From positions 1 to 38,066 of the forward strand of contig NZ_SADB01000030.1 of NCBI RefSeq assembly GCF_009669305.1: DNA of 38,066 bases, written 5' to 3'. Below are positions 15,092 to 24,677 of the stretch, piece after piece. The notes beneath the pieces were generated by a model. It searched no databases. It worked only from the letters and a program-made list of their open reading frames with translations, and was not told the origin of the DNA. How positions within the stretch are numbered: position 1 is the first letter of the stretch; the number at the start of each line of letters is the position of its first letter. This DNA is from Ancylomarina sp. 16SWW S1-10-2 (GTDB taxonomy: Bacteria; Bacteroidota; Bacteroidia; Bacteroidales; Marinifilaceae). Made by a program: the position numbers and the translations under genes.

Positions 15092-16222
15092 CTATTCAAA
15101 TATTATTTCTAACTTCTCTTTCAATGTTTCACTTCTAAGATGTTTTGCAGCAATTTTACCTTCTTTGTCTAAAAGAATGATGAAAGGAATTCCTGAAAAC
15201 TGATATTTTTTCATTAGCTCTTTTCCAGAATCTGGAGCCTGAAGTTGAGGCCAAGCCATATCTTCCTGGCGCATTGCTTTTTTCCAAGCATTCTTACTTT
15301 TATCAATCGATACACTTAAGAACTCAATATCCTGACCTTTATATTCTTCATATAACTCTTTCATAGGAGGAATCTCGTTACGACATGGACCACACCATGA
15401 TGCCCAAAAATCAACAACCAAATATTTACCTCTAAATTCCTTAAGATTAATCATCTTACCATCTACAGTAGGGTATTCGAAAATTGGAGCTTCTTTACCA
15501 ATAGCTAATTTTTCCTTTTGAGCTTTAGCCTTAGCTGCTGCTTCCTTATAATCGAGTAATGGCTTATAGTTAGGATTCTTAGCTTCAAGCGTTTTAATGA
15601 TATGATCACGTAAATTCTTATCACTTTCATTTCTTAACGAAGGTAATACCGAAATAATAGAGTTACGATCAGCATAATGTTCTGCGATATAATGTGTTCT
15701 AGCATCGCTATCATCATAATTTCTGTTATACCCCTGCGCAGCATTATCTTTCCACTCTTGACAATCTGTTAAGGAAGCTGCATATATGATTTTACCAGCA
15801 GCAATCATATTTTGATAACGACGGTAGACATTAAAAGCAACTAAATTCATCACTTCGTTATTTGGTCCACCGTTGATATACACGTAAGGTGGGTTCTTAA
15901 TAACAACCTTAGCTGTATCCTTACCTCTAAAGTTGATCTCTAGATCTTCATCCTCAGCCCAAAACTGTACCGTCTGCCACTTTTGACAATCTAAAGTGTA
16001 AACACCAATCCTATTAACTTTCATTTCGTAAGCATAAGTGCCGTCCTTCTTCACTTCGATGGTATCGATAACTGTTTTATCAAAACCATTACGCTCAATA
16101 ATAGTCATTTTAAATTTATTATCAGGAAACTTAACTTTTCCTTTAATCGTAATGGTATCCTTAACTGGTGGTTGGCACGAGAAAAGAATTAGTGCTAAAA
16201 ATGCAACAAGTAAATTTTTCAT
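15092..16222 (-). CDS. TlpA-family thiol-disulfide lipoprotein with DUF4369-like N-terminus
   Basis: A lipobox LFSC places Cys16 as the lipid-attached residue, so the protein is membrane-anchored and faces the periplasm. Residues 22-110 look like the DUF4369 beta domain (TITIKGKVKFPD), followed by a helical linker with EHYADRNSIISV. A thioredoxin/TlpA domain occupies about 242-376, with FWASWCGPC (Cys277, Cys280) and the cis-Pro in FSGIPFIILL. The family reduces disulfides in exported proteins, for example in cytochrome maturation; the target here is not evident. It has its own terminator, and about 140 bases separate it from the upstream thioredoxin gene. Length and motifs are normal for the Bacteroidota family. 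Confidence 0.88.
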   Translation of the reverse strand: MKNLLVAFLALILFSCQPPVKDTITIKGKVKFPDNKFKMTIIERNGFDKTVIDTIEVKKDGTYAYEMKVNRIGVYTLDCQKWQTVQFWAEDEDLEINFRGKDTAKVVIKNPPYVYINGGPNNEVMNLVAFNVYRRYQNMIAAGKIIYAASLTDCQEWKDNAAQGYNRNYDDSDARTHYIAEHYADRNSIISVLPSLRNESDKNLRDHIIKTLEAKNPNYKPLLDYKEAAAKAKAQKEKLAIGKEAPIFEYPTVDGKMINLKEFRGKYLVVDFWASWCGPCRNEIPPMKELYEEYKGQDIEFLSVSIDKSKNAWKKAMRQEDMAWPQLQAPDSGKELMKKYQFSGIPFIILLDKEGKIAAKHLRSETLKEKLEIIFE

Positions 16223-16325
16223 TTTTTTTATTTTATTTTATTATATGATAGTGTGATTGATGTTTTTTGATATGATTCTGCCAAATCTATCTTTCATCAA
16301 TTAACTAAACTATGCTGTAGAATGG

Positions 16326-16352
16326 TATGTCTTATCGATTAAACAAGACATA
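16326..16352. repeat. Inverted repeat between two redox genes
   Basis: TATGTCTT and AAGACATA are exact inverted copies with an 11-base loop, 11 bases beyond the stop codon of the 421-residue thioredoxin protein. There is no T tract on the minus strand, so it is at best a weak terminator or mRNA-stabilising hairpin. Confidence 0.4.
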
Positions 16353-16362
16353 TTAATTTTAT

Positions 16363-17628
16363 TTACTTCTTTTTTCCCTTAATAGGTTGCATCCCACCAA
16401 GTTTCATCATAGGAATAGAGATAATCTTTGTTCCGTCTTTTTCAGCTTTCAAATCGGCCTCTTCCGAAGCTGATTGAGTTGCCTTAGCGGCCTCAGCATT
16501 ACCAACCAATTCTAATAAATTAGCTTTTGTAGCCAGATAACCCGACTTATATTGTACACGGTCTTCGTTTACAGAAGCGTAGTCTGCCCAACGAAGTGCT
16601 TTCTCTAAGATCTCCTTATCTTTGCTTACATTAGCAATCATAGCAGCTGCATTATCAAAAAAACTTAATTTGTTTTCATTGTTTTTCAATAATGAAAAAT
16701 CAAGAGCAGCATCAACAACGTATGCATACTTATCCCAATCGTTCAAACGAGAGTATTCATTCCTTAATGCAATAGCGATAAGCTCCGATGATTTTTCAAA
16801 ATTTGAATTTTGAAGATCAGTAATCAAAGTGTCAAATCCTTTTTTGTCATATACACGGCCTTTTCTTGGCTGGAAGTAAGAATACTGTTCAATTGTCTTA
16901 TTGTAAGTATTATAAATCTTAGAATTTATTTCATCAGCACCAACAATATCGGCTAGTTTAGTTCTGTTTTTCACCACAAAACGAAATTCATCAGTTGCAG
17001 GGTTATTCATAAAATACTTCACGATATTCCAATTCTCCTTTTTCAATAAATCCTCTTTATTTAAGCTTGAAATATACTCATCGGCTCTTTTAGACTCTTC
17101 TTTACCAAGATTAGCCATACGAAGCGATCTTAAATATGAAAACATGAATTCACCATCACGTTTTCCTGCTTCGTACTGCTTTTGCAATGCGGCAAAATTC
17201 TTATCATCAGATTGAGCTTCTTTCATATAATTGATAAACTCATCAGCCTGATAAGCACCTACTACACGATGAATAACTTCGCCATCAGCATTTATAACTA
17301 AAAAAGTTGGGTAGGCATTAATTTTCCATCCCGGCTTAAGCGATGGTCCTTCGCCTTTTTCCATGTCTACTTTAAAGTTGACGAAGTTGCTATTGAAATA
17401 ATCAGCAACATGATCTTGTGTAAAGACATCCTTAGTCATCATTTTACATGGACCACACCATGATGTGTAACAATCAACAAAAATCAGTTTGTTTTCTTTC
17501 TTAGCTTTCTTTAAAACCTTTGACCACTTTGCATGTTCGAATTCAACAGAACGATTCTGAGCCATTGAACTTGTTGAAATGAAAAGCCCTGAAAGAGCAA
17601 TTGTAATTACTGTTAGTAAATTTTTCAT
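16363..17628 (-). CDS. Exported thioredoxin-domain protein
   Basis: The 421-residue product has a signal peptide (1-24, ending SSMAQ) and one thioredoxin-like domain (about 28-135) with YTSWCGPCK (Cys58, Cys61) and cis-Pro in NAYPTFLV. The remaining 280 residues are helical and repeat-like, similar in type to the tail of the 603-residue protein. The third thioredoxin module of that protein is the closest relative seen here (FEHxxWxxxLxKAKxExK-xIFVDCYT). It should act in the periplasm on thiols of exported proteins. Upstream, at 17772-17812, lies the promoter-like element shared with the other thioredoxin gene and fecR, which suggests joint control. Confidence 0.85.
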   Translation of the reverse strand: MKNLLTVITIALSGLFISTSSMAQNRSVEFEHAKWSKVLKKAKKENKLIFVDCYTSWCGPCKMMTKDVFTQDHVADYFNSNFVNFKVDMEKGEGPSLKPGWKINAYPTFLVINADGEVIHRVVGAYQADEFINYMKEAQSDDKNFAALQKQYEAGKRDGEFMFSYLRSLRMANLGKEESKRADEYISSLNKEDLLKKENWNIVKYFMNNPATDEFRFVVKNRTKLADIVGADEINSKIYNTYNKTIEQYSYFQPRKGRVYDKKGFDTLITDLQNSNFEKSSELIAIALRNEYSRLNDWDKYAYVVDAALDFSLLKNNENKLSFFDNAAAMIANVSKDKEILEKALRWADYASVNEDRVQYKSGYLATKANLLELVGNAEAAKATQSASEEADLKAEKDGTKIISIPMMKLGGMQPIKGKKK

Positions 17629-17771
17629 GTAATTATTTAAATTTGAAATTTAATTACCAAAACGAAACAGTCTGCCAACTGTTATAGTTATATGAGAATC
17701 GTCTGGCAATAATTCATAATTTGGAATACTTTATTGATTCAGTATTACTGATGAATATCTCCACCTTGATT

Positions 17772-17812
17772 TAAAGACCCTAGAAAATGATTTATACCCT
17801 AACTAAAAAGTG
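17772..17812 (-). promoter_or_regulatory. Conserved promoter-like motif upstream of the 421-aa thioredoxin gene
   Basis: Plus strand TAAAGACCCTAG, then TGATTTATACCCTAA and CTAAAAAG. Read on the gene's strand this is CTTTTTAG, about 20 bases, then CTAGGGTCTTTA, 144 bases before the start codon. The same blocks stand before fecR (29257-29293) and before the triple-thioredoxin gene (13621-13661). Inferred ECF-type promoter. Confidence 0.45.
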
Positions 17813-18060
17813 TGAAATTTTAATTTATTTTTAATAGCCTTTTTCTCCCCTAATAAATCAGCTTTAAGTTTTAAAAAAGCATTTTTAAAACCACCATCTA
17901 AATTTTCTGTTGTCAAGTTGTATGTTGGAATTAGATACCCTTTTTATCAGATTGCATTTCAGCTTTTAAATGGACTAAAAGCATACAGAATGTAAGAACA
18001 GAAAGCCTATTTTTATTTTAGTCATCAGTACATATCTGAGAAAAGAAATCACTTAGATCC

Positions 18061-18092
18061 AAGAGAAACCGAAGTTCTAATTGGTTTCTCTT
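18061..18092. terminator. Hairpin after susD
   Basis: AAGAGAAACC and GGTTTCTCTT are a perfect 10-base stem with a 12-base loop, about 70 bases beyond the SusD stop codon. The minus-strand side lacks a T run, so termination strength is uncertain. Confidence 0.5.
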
Positions 18093-18160
18093 TAGACTCT
18101 AGGTGAATATATTCTATAAAATCAAATCTGCTTAGCCTTTAATATTAGCTAAAAGAGAGT

Positions 18161-19609
18161 TTACAAATAGCCAGGGTTTTGAACCAAACTACCCTTTGTA
18201 ATATCAATTTCGCGCTTAGGTATAGGAAGCACATATCGACCAGCAGGCACATCTTCAAACACACCACTTTTATTTTTGAACTGAAGTTTTCTACCGGTGC
18301 GAATAATATCGTAACGGTGTAAACCTTCAAAAGCAAGTTCCTTCTCACGCTCCAACAAGATTCGATTAACAAGTGCATTATCACTTACAAAATCACCTAA
18401 TGTTAAGCTTACAAAAGCAGCATCAGCTCGACTTGCAATTTGATTTAGCAAATCAACAGACTCCTGATTTAGACCATTAACTCTTGCTAAAGCCTCAGCT
18501 CTTGTCAAAAGCATCTCCGACAAACGAATCATTGGAATGTTATCACGACCGTCTTTATTATTAAATTTACTTGTAGTAGACTTACCAGAATTATATGTAG
18601 ATAAAGGATTTCCTTTCCAAACCAATTCCACTTTTCGTTGATCTGTTTCAGAAAGTTTTCCTAAATAATCATCAGATACATATCCCAAAGATCTTGAATA
18701 ATACGAGAAAAAATGCGTGCCAAACTGATGATTCCCTCCATTAAATGTTAATGGAATAGCATAGATAAACTCCTCATCTAAATCGACATCAACCCCACTG
18801 CTAATTGGAAATACAGAACGAAGCTTTGACGCTAAAGTATAGGTTGAATTATTCACAAAAAAAGCCGATTGTTTAACTACCTGTTCAAAATCTCCTTTAT
18901 ACAAATAGACTCTAGCAAGAAGAGCATGCACACTTCCCTTAGTCGCACGAGCCCTTGTTTCTAAATCGTCATCATAATCGTCATTCAAATCTGGTAAAGC
19001 CTCCGTTAAATCTTTTATGATTTGTGTATAAACTTCATCATTTGTCGAACGTTTCAATGCATTATTAGAAACAAATTCAGTTCCAGCATAAGGCGTCAAC
19101 TGTAAAGGAACACAAAGACCATCCATTTTCCCTTGTAATGCGCCATCCCCAAACAATCTTAACATGACTAAATAGTTATAGGCTCTCAGAAATTTAGCCT
19201 CAGCTATATGCTGATTTTCCAAATCTTCATTATAGGTTCCCAATTCGGGAACTGACTTAATTATAACATTAGCTACATTAATAGCAGCATAAGTATCTGA
19301 CCATATTTGCTCAGGCGTGTAATCATCTGTTAATAAATCGCCTGAAACTAAGGCCATTGAAGAAGTACTTGTCACCTCAATAAGCCTAGTAGTTACATCA
19401 CCAATTGTATAGGTTGTTGACTTATTAGCTTCGTAGGTTTTGTTATAAACATCCATTAAAGCTGATTCTGCAGAACTAGCAGTCTGAAAAACCTCCGATT
19501 CGACTGTTGTATCCTCAGGAGCAAGATCTAGCTGTTTATCACAAGCTGTTAGACCACTAACAAGAGCTAACAAAGCGAAACTGTATATATTAATTATTCT
19601 ATTTTTCAT
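18161..19609 (-). CDS. SusD/RagB-family outer-membrane nutrient-binding lipoprotein
   Basis: The 482-residue protein has a lipoprotein signal with lipobox LTAC (Cys23), then SusD-family features: an N-terminal helical region (SSAESALMDVYNKTYE), TPR-like helices such as EAKFLRAYNYLVMLRLFG and GSVHALLARVYLYKGDF, and a C-terminal segment RLSEMLLTRAEALARVNG, ELAFEGLHRYDIIRTGRK and the ending NPGYL. SusD proteins cap SusC channels on the cell surface and bind the substrate. It directly follows the SusC gene at 19678 (68 bases), its obvious partner. The substrate cannot be read from the sequence; no glycoside hydrolase is linked, so a peptide, protein or other ligand is as likely as a glycan. Confidence 0.95.
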   Translation of the reverse strand: MKNRIINIYSFALLALVSGLTACDKQLDLAPEDTTVESEVFQTASSAESALMDVYNKTYEANKSTTYTIGDVTTRLIEVTSTSSMALVSGDLLTDDYTPEQIWSDTYAAINVANVIIKSVPELGTYNEDLENQHIAEAKFLRAYNYLVMLRLFGDGALQGKMDGLCVPLQLTPYAGTEFVSNNALKRSTNDEVYTQIIKDLTEALPDLNDDYDDDLETRARATKGSVHALLARVYLYKGDFEQVVKQSAFFVNNSTYTLASKLRSVFPISSGVDVDLDEEFIYAIPLTFNGGNHQFGTHFFSYYSRSLGYVSDDYLGKLSETDQRKVELVWKGNPLSTYNSGKSTTSKFNNKDGRDNIPMIRLSEMLLTRAEALARVNGLNQESVDLLNQIASRADAAFVSLTLGDFVSDNALVNRILLEREKELAFEGLHRYDIIRTGRKLQFKNKSGVFEDVPAGRYVLPIPKREIDITKGSLVQNPGYL

Positions 19610-19677
19610 TTTTTTGAAATTAGTATCATGACACCAAATTTAAGCATCAGGAATAATTACTAATAAGCTCTCAAATA

Positions 19678-22600
19678 TTACCTTAAGCCGATTTTAACTC
19701 CAATTTGAATTGCTTTCTGCTGAGGTATTGTTAATTCATCATTACCTGCATATGCGGCAGATGAACCAAAAGCACTTACTTCAGGGTCTGGTCCTGAATA
19801 TTTGGTCCAAGTTAATAAATTTGATCCCTTAGCGTAAACAACTAAGCTACGTAATCCAAGTTTACGAATTCTGTCAGGATTTAAACGATAAGATAACGAA
19901 ATATTTTTCAAACGAATAAACGAACCATCTTCAAGAAAACGATCAGTTTGTCGACTAACGGTATAGTCTACTCCACCCTTAAGCTTTTCTGGATTCGATT
20001 TGTTATACTTTTTAGGTATTTTGGTTCTGTGTCCAGCAATAATCCATTCATCCAAAATTTCCGTACTAAGGTTTCTATTCTTATTATCTGTATATGTTAA
20101 GAGTTCTGCACGAGTTCCATTCATAATTTTTCCTCCATAAGAAAAACTCAATAGGGTATTTATTTCAAAATTCTTATAAGAGAAAATATTCGTAAATCCA
20201 CCTGTAAACTCAGGCATTCTGTCACCCATTACCGATTTATTATCATACGCTTCTTTATTATTTATCGAAGCAGGAGGTGTTGTTGAAATACTCCCATCGG
20301 AATATTTCCATAAAGGATTACCTGTAAGAGGATCAACACCATGCCAATCGTACAAAAACCAAGCAGTAGCCGATTCACCAACCTGATAATAAGCATATCC
20401 TATTTCTGCTCCACCAGCTACATATCCTGCCAAGTTAAGCTTTGTAACCTTATTGGTATTTCTTGCAAAATTTAGATTTGAACTCCACTTAAACTCTTTA
20501 TCAATATTGACAGTATTTAATGATACTTCAAAACCCTTGTTCTCCATATCGACTAAATTCTGTGTTTGAGACGAATAACCGGAATACAATGGTACGCTTG
20601 AACCAATTAGCATATCAATACTCTTCTTATTGTAATAATCCAGAGATAAAGAAATCTTAGATTGAAATAAAGATAGATCCAATCCAATATCAACTGTTTG
20701 TGTTTTTTCCCATTTTAGGTCAGGATTACTAGCTTGTTGAACTTCCAGAATATTCGTATTACCATATTTTTTAGCATAATCTCTAGCAACATATTGTCCT
20801 TGATTACCGTAATAGCCACCAGAACCAGAAATTCCAGAAAAGCCTAAACTTGCACGAAATTTCATATCATCAAGCCAAGTATATCGCTCCATAAAGTTTT
20901 CTTTAGAAATTCGCCAGCCAGCTGAAAATGATGGAAAGCCAACATATCTTTCGTTCTTATTGAATCGTGATGATCCATCAACTCGGTAAGTCACACCAGC
21001 CAAATATTTATCTTTCCAACGGTAATTCAGCCTACCAAAGAAAGAAACCATGGCCCACTCTCTAAGTACCGCCGCATCAACACGAGAATCGTTGGCCGAA
21101 CCGATACTTAAAACATCATTGGTAGGAAAGTCGGTCGCAGCAATTCTAACATAGTCTTCTTTTGAAGTTTCAAAACTTTGCCCAAGAACACCTGTAAATA
21201 CATGTTCTCCAAATTCTTTATATATCGATGCTGTATTATTAATAACTAGCTTAAGATTGTTAATATTTGACTGACTTGCACTTCCTTCAATAATCTCAAC
21301 TTCTTTACCATCGTCCATTCCTTTGTATTCCTTATTGCGATTATAAGATTTTGAGGACATAAAATCAATACCAACTTCAGTTTTTAAAGTTAACCACGAC
21401 AAAGCTTTGTATTCAGCATACAAATTACCAATAACTCGTTTATCCTTAACAAAGTTGATATCCTCCTTAGCTTTAGCAATTGGATTAAATTGATTACGAT
21501 CACTCTGAACAAATACATAATCTCCGTTATCATCTTTAATTCTAGTATTTGGAGCTGCAAGTAATGAATTACGATACACACTACCAGAATTTAATGAATT
21601 ATTATCTGTGTAAGACAAGCTGATATTATTTCCAAATCGGAATTTTTCACTTGATTTGTATTCATAATTAATACGTGCAGTATAACGTTTGAAATCATTA
21701 TTAATCACATATGAATCTTGATCAAGATAATTTAAAGATAAATAATAAGTACTCTTATCAGTTCCCGCAGAAACAGTTGCTGAAACATTATTTGTAACTG
21801 CAACACGTGTTGCAGCATCAAACCAATCTGTATTTACTCCATAAGGGAATGAATTTACACCATGATAATCGTTATAAAATTTAGAATACTGATCTCCTGA
21901 TAGAACATCAGGAACATCGATAGGACTTGCCACTGAAGTCGAAATATTAAGATTTACCTTAGGAATTCCTTTTTTCCCTTTCTTGGTTGTAATTAAAATA
22001 ACTCCTGCAGCTCCTCGAGATCCATATATTGCTGTTGCATAAGCATCCTTCAAAACCTCAATAGATGCAATATCATCCATATTTAAGCTGGCCAAAGGAT
22101 TTCTTTCAAATTCTGAGGTCGCTCCGATAGAGCCCGATGTACTATTTCCTCCGATGGATACCATAGCAACTCCACCTGACTGAAAAGAAGTTGAAGCACC
22201 TGCACCAACGCCATAAACTGGAACACCATCAATAATGTAAAGAGGGTTGTTGTCAGCAGAAAGAGATGTAATACCACGAATGGTTATTGCAGTTGCACTA
22301 CCAGGAGTACCACTAGCCGAATTAACCTGCACACCTGCAATTTGCCCCGTAAGTGCGTTATCAACACTTAAAGCCACTTGATCAATTTGCTCAATATTCA
22401 CAGATGCAACAGAACCTGTTAAGTCTCGTCTTTCAACAACACCATAACCAATTACGGCAATTTCAGATAGAGAGACATTATCTGGCTTCAAACTCAAATC
22501 TAAATGAGTTTGACTCTCTATTTTAATTTCTTTAGACAGATAACCAATTGAAGAAATCATTAAAACATCTCCTTTATTAGCAATAATTGTAAAATTACCA

Positions 22601-22800
22601 TCAAAATCGACAGCTACACCATTCGTTGTTCCTTTTACAATAATAGTAGCTCCTACAATAGGCTGATTATCTTCCGAGCATTTAAGCGTGCCCGTTATTC
22701 TAATTTTCTTTAACTCCATAGCTTTCACAACTTGAGCTTGTAAACCCAAAGTTGATAGAAGCAGAGAAATCGAAAATATGACACAAAGTATTTTATTCAT
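19678..22800 (-). CDS. SusC/RagA-family TonB-dependent transporter (1040 aa)
   Basis: After a signal peptide (1-22, ending LGLQAQ) comes a CarboxypepD_reg-like domain (about 32-108; ITGTLKCSEDNQPIVGATIIVKG), then SLSEIAVIGYG preceding the plug domain (about 118-275), with VDNALTGQIAGVQVNSASGTPGS, NPLYIIDGVPVYG and the SusC hallmark YGSRGAAGVILITTKKGK. The remaining 760 residues are the beta barrel, ending with an aromatic-poor QIGVKIGLR. It lacks the STN domain present in the other SusC of this locus, so it probably transports without signalling. Its partner is the SusD gene just downstream. Length is normal. Confidence 0.95.
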   Translation of the reverse strand: MNKILCVIFSISLLLSTLGLQAQVVKAMELKKIRITGTLKCSEDNQPIVGATIIVKGTTNGVAVDFDGNFTIIANKGDVLMISSIGYLSKEIKIESQTHLDLSLKPDNVSLSEIAVIGYGVVERRDLTGSVASVNIEQIDQVALSVDNALTGQIAGVQVNSASGTPGSATAITIRGITSLSADNNPLYIIDGVPVYGVGAGASTSFQSGGVAMVSIGGNSTSGSIGATSEFERNPLASLNMDDIASIEVLKDAYATAIYGSRGAAGVILITTKKGKKGIPKVNLNISTSVASPIDVPDVLSGDQYSKFYNDYHGVNSFPYGVNTDWFDAATRVAVTNNVSATVSAGTDKSTYYLSLNYLDQDSYVINNDFKRYTARINYEYKSSEKFRFGNNISLSYTDNNSLNSGSVYRNSLLAAPNTRIKDDNGDYVFVQSDRNQFNPIAKAKEDINFVKDKRVIGNLYAEYKALSWLTLKTEVGIDFMSSKSYNRNKEYKGMDDGKEVEIIEGSASQSNINNLKLVINNTASIYKEFGEHVFTGVLGQSFETSKEDYVRIAATDFPTNDVLSIGSANDSRVDAAVLREWAMVSFFGRLNYRWKDKYLAGVTYRVDGSSRFNKNERYVGFPSFSAGWRISKENFMERYTWLDDMKFRASLGFSGISGSGGYYGNQGQYVARDYAKKYGNTNILEVQQASNPDLKWEKTQTVDIGLDLSLFQSKISLSLDYYNKKSIDMLIGSSVPLYSGYSSQTQNLVDMENKGFEVSLNTVNIDKEFKWSSNLNFARNTNKVTKLNLAGYVAGGAEIGYAYYQVGESATAWFLYDWHGVDPLTGNPLWKYSDGSISTTPPASINNKEAYDNKSVMGDRMPEFTGGFTNIFSYKNFEINTLLSFSYGGKIMNGTRAELLTYTDNKNRNLSTEILDEWIIAGHRTKIPKKYNKSNPEKLKGGVDYTVSRQTDRFLEDGSFIRLKNISLSYRLNPDRIRKLGLRSLVVYAKGSNLLTWTKYSGPDPEVSAFGSSAAYAGNDELTIPQQKAIQIGVKIGLR

Positions 22801-22855
22801 TATATTGGATTTTACTACATGATATTAAAAAACAAAACCTGAGTAAAGATTATTT

Positions 22856-22881
22856 AGAAGGTTGCCTGCCAGCAACCTTCT
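22856..22881. terminator. Hairpin between the kelch-like gene and the second susC
   Basis: AGAAGGTTGC and GCAACCTTCT are a perfect stem with a 6-base loop, 15 bases after the kelch-like stop codon and 56 bases before the susC start. The minus-strand side is followed by AAATAATCTTT, so termination would be partial. It may set lower expression of susC/susD or protect the upstream message. Confidence 0.55.
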
Positions 22882-22895
22882 AAACTTAAGATATG

Positions 22896-24362
22896 TTAAT
22901 TCAAAGTTCCTTCCCAAGAGTCAGTTAACACCTTAGTTGAACCATCAGTTTCAACACCCATGCCACCAAAAACATGAACTTTATTTCCATCTTTAACTAA
23001 TCCATGACCTGCACGTCCAGCAAATCCTTCAGGTAATCCACCTTCAGCTACTTTAGTCCAGTTTACACCAGCATCTTCAGACACCCACATAGCATTAGAT
23101 GGAGCAACAATTTGATTTTCATTCTCATCAACCTCACCCGTGTCAGCATTACCACCTATTAGAATCATTCTATCGTTATACACATAACAAGTATGACCAG
23201 CAACAGCATCAAAAGGAGTTACTACATCTACCTTAGTCCAATTTGTACCATCAGCCGATTTATAAATTTCATTATAATACATTTGTGGTGATCCAAGATA
23301 TTGATTACGCCCACCAATTAAGTACAACTCATCTTTATAAACAAGTAATTGACTATTAGCTCTAGCAACAAAACCGTCACCAAAATTAGCTTCTAAATTA
23401 GTCCAAGTAACACCACCATCAGTTGATTTCCATGCATCAGCAATAGCAACTTGAGGAGAACCGTAAAAATATCCAAAACCACCCACTAAATATAAATCAC
23501 CATTCATATTTGCAACAGCTGCATGAGATCTTGCTGAAAATGAATTAATCTCTGGATACATTCCCCAAACAGCTTTTGCAGGGTCTGTCTCAGTTACTGT
23601 AAGTTTCTCCCAAGTAATACCATCTGTAGAAGACCACACTTTTTGGTTAGCAGAATTAGCACCATTTAAACCATTATCATCATAATCAGCATAAGAACAA
23701 CCACCAATTAATAATTGATTATCACCATGCTTAACAGGAGTACTTCCTATAGCAATACCATAATCATGAAAAATGGAAGTTGAAACGGCTGTAAAACTTG
23801 CACCATCAGTAGATGAAAAGAGACCAGATTCATGACCACCATAAAGACCTCCTTTAAGACCACCAACAACAAAGAACTTACCACCTATTTCGAAAGCTGA
23901 AATATCTGTATATAAAGGTAAACCTGCATTTGGAGAAAGATTTGTCCAAGCAGATAAAGTGCTTGCTACATTTACTCTTACCGTATAATTCAATGTGTTA
24001 TCACCATCTTCTGCGACAACTGTAAACACAACATCTTCAGTAAAATCAATAGCAGATGTGCCACTTACAAAATCAACACCTGCGATGTTTACCATAGCTA
24101 AAGGAGCTGTACTAAATGTAGGTGTCAATGCAGAAGCATCAAATCCGTATGGTAAAGCAATTTGATTGGTAATGACATTATCACTTCCAATCGTAAATTC
24201 GTAATTAGCAAGAGATTCATCGGAAAATCCAAAACTTAAAAATCCAGTTAAATCACTCATTTTTTTGTCATCGTCACTACAAGAAGTGAATACACTACTT
24301 AACAATATGGCTAGAAGAGGTAAAGCCATTTTCCATGAAATACTTACATTTTTCATAAACAT
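22896..24362 (-). CDS. Surface lipoprotein with kelch-like beta-propeller (DUF6242-like)
   Basis: The 488-residue product has a lipobox FTSC (Cys28) followed by an Asp-rich SDDDKK tail, a pattern linked with surface export of lipoproteins in Bacteroidota. Residues about 35-135 form a beta-sandwich of the DUF6242 N-terminal type. Residues 140-488 contain repeating blades with GKFFVVGG, QLLIGG, GDLYLVGG, DELYLIGG, DRMILIGG and NKVHVFGG, each followed by S-x-DG-x-x-W type loops, as in kelch or galactose-oxidase-like propellers. It lies between two SusC genes on the same strand, the position of SusE/F-like accessory binding proteins. Inferred role: surface ligand binding for this uptake system. 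Confidence 0.8.
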   Translation of the reverse strand: MFMKNVSISWKMALPLLAILLSSVFTSCSDDDKKMSDLTGFLSFGFSDESLANYEFTIGSDNVITNQIALPYGFDASALTPTFSTAPLAMVNIAGVDFVSGTSAIDFTEDVVFTVVAEDGDNTLNYTVRVNVASTLSAWTNLSPNAGLPLYTDISAFEIGGKFFVVGGLKGGLYGGHESGLFSSTDGASFTAVSTSIFHDYGIAIGSTPVKHGDNQLLIGGCSYADYDDNGLNGANSANQKVWSSTDGITWEKLTVTETDPAKAVWGMYPEINSFSARSHAAVANMNGDLYLVGGFGYFYGSPQVAIADAWKSTDGGVTWTNLEANFGDGFVARANSQLLVYKDELYLIGGRNQYLGSPQMYYNEIYKSADGTNWTKVDVVTPFDAVAGHTCYVYNDRMILIGGNADTGEVDENENQIVAPSNAMWVSEDAGVNWTKVAEGGLPEGFAGRAGHGLVKDGNKVHVFGGMGVETDGSTKVLTDSWEGTLN

Positions 24363-24677
24363 TTAATTTTAGGTTTATATTGGGTTTATAATTCGGATTT
24401 TATAGTTCAAAATCGATTAATCAAATTGACTTAAACACTTGTTTATTCAACATTTTCATCATTTTATCACTTCTAACAATCCATTTGTATTTAACTTAAA
24501 CAACTATAATTCCAGAAGATATAGGAATAGATATCCCCGATTACCAGTTTGATAACTGATATTATGCTTCTTTCAATAAGATTAGATTTGGAATTTCTAG
24601 TGTAGTTATTTTATCCTGCCAGACTCAATAACCTTTCATTTACTACATATATTTTAGTTTTTACTTGACAAGTTTGT
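24363..24677. other. Intergenic region between the STN-SusC and kelch-like genes
   Basis: These 315 AT-rich bases show no gene. The words TTTACTACAT and TTTTTACTTGACAAG near 24634-24672 recur in the leader upstream of the STN-SusC gene (TTTACTTGACAAG and TTTACTACATG, 28144-28171), and TTTACTACATG again at 22811-22821. A shared untranslated leader element is possible. Confidence 0.4.

Larger units (their letters stand above)
17629..18160. other. Intergenic region between SusD and thioredoxin genes
   Basis: Apart from the promoter-like element at 17772-17812 and the hairpin at 18061-18092, I see no gene or RNA in these 530 AT-rich bases. Confidence 0.5.
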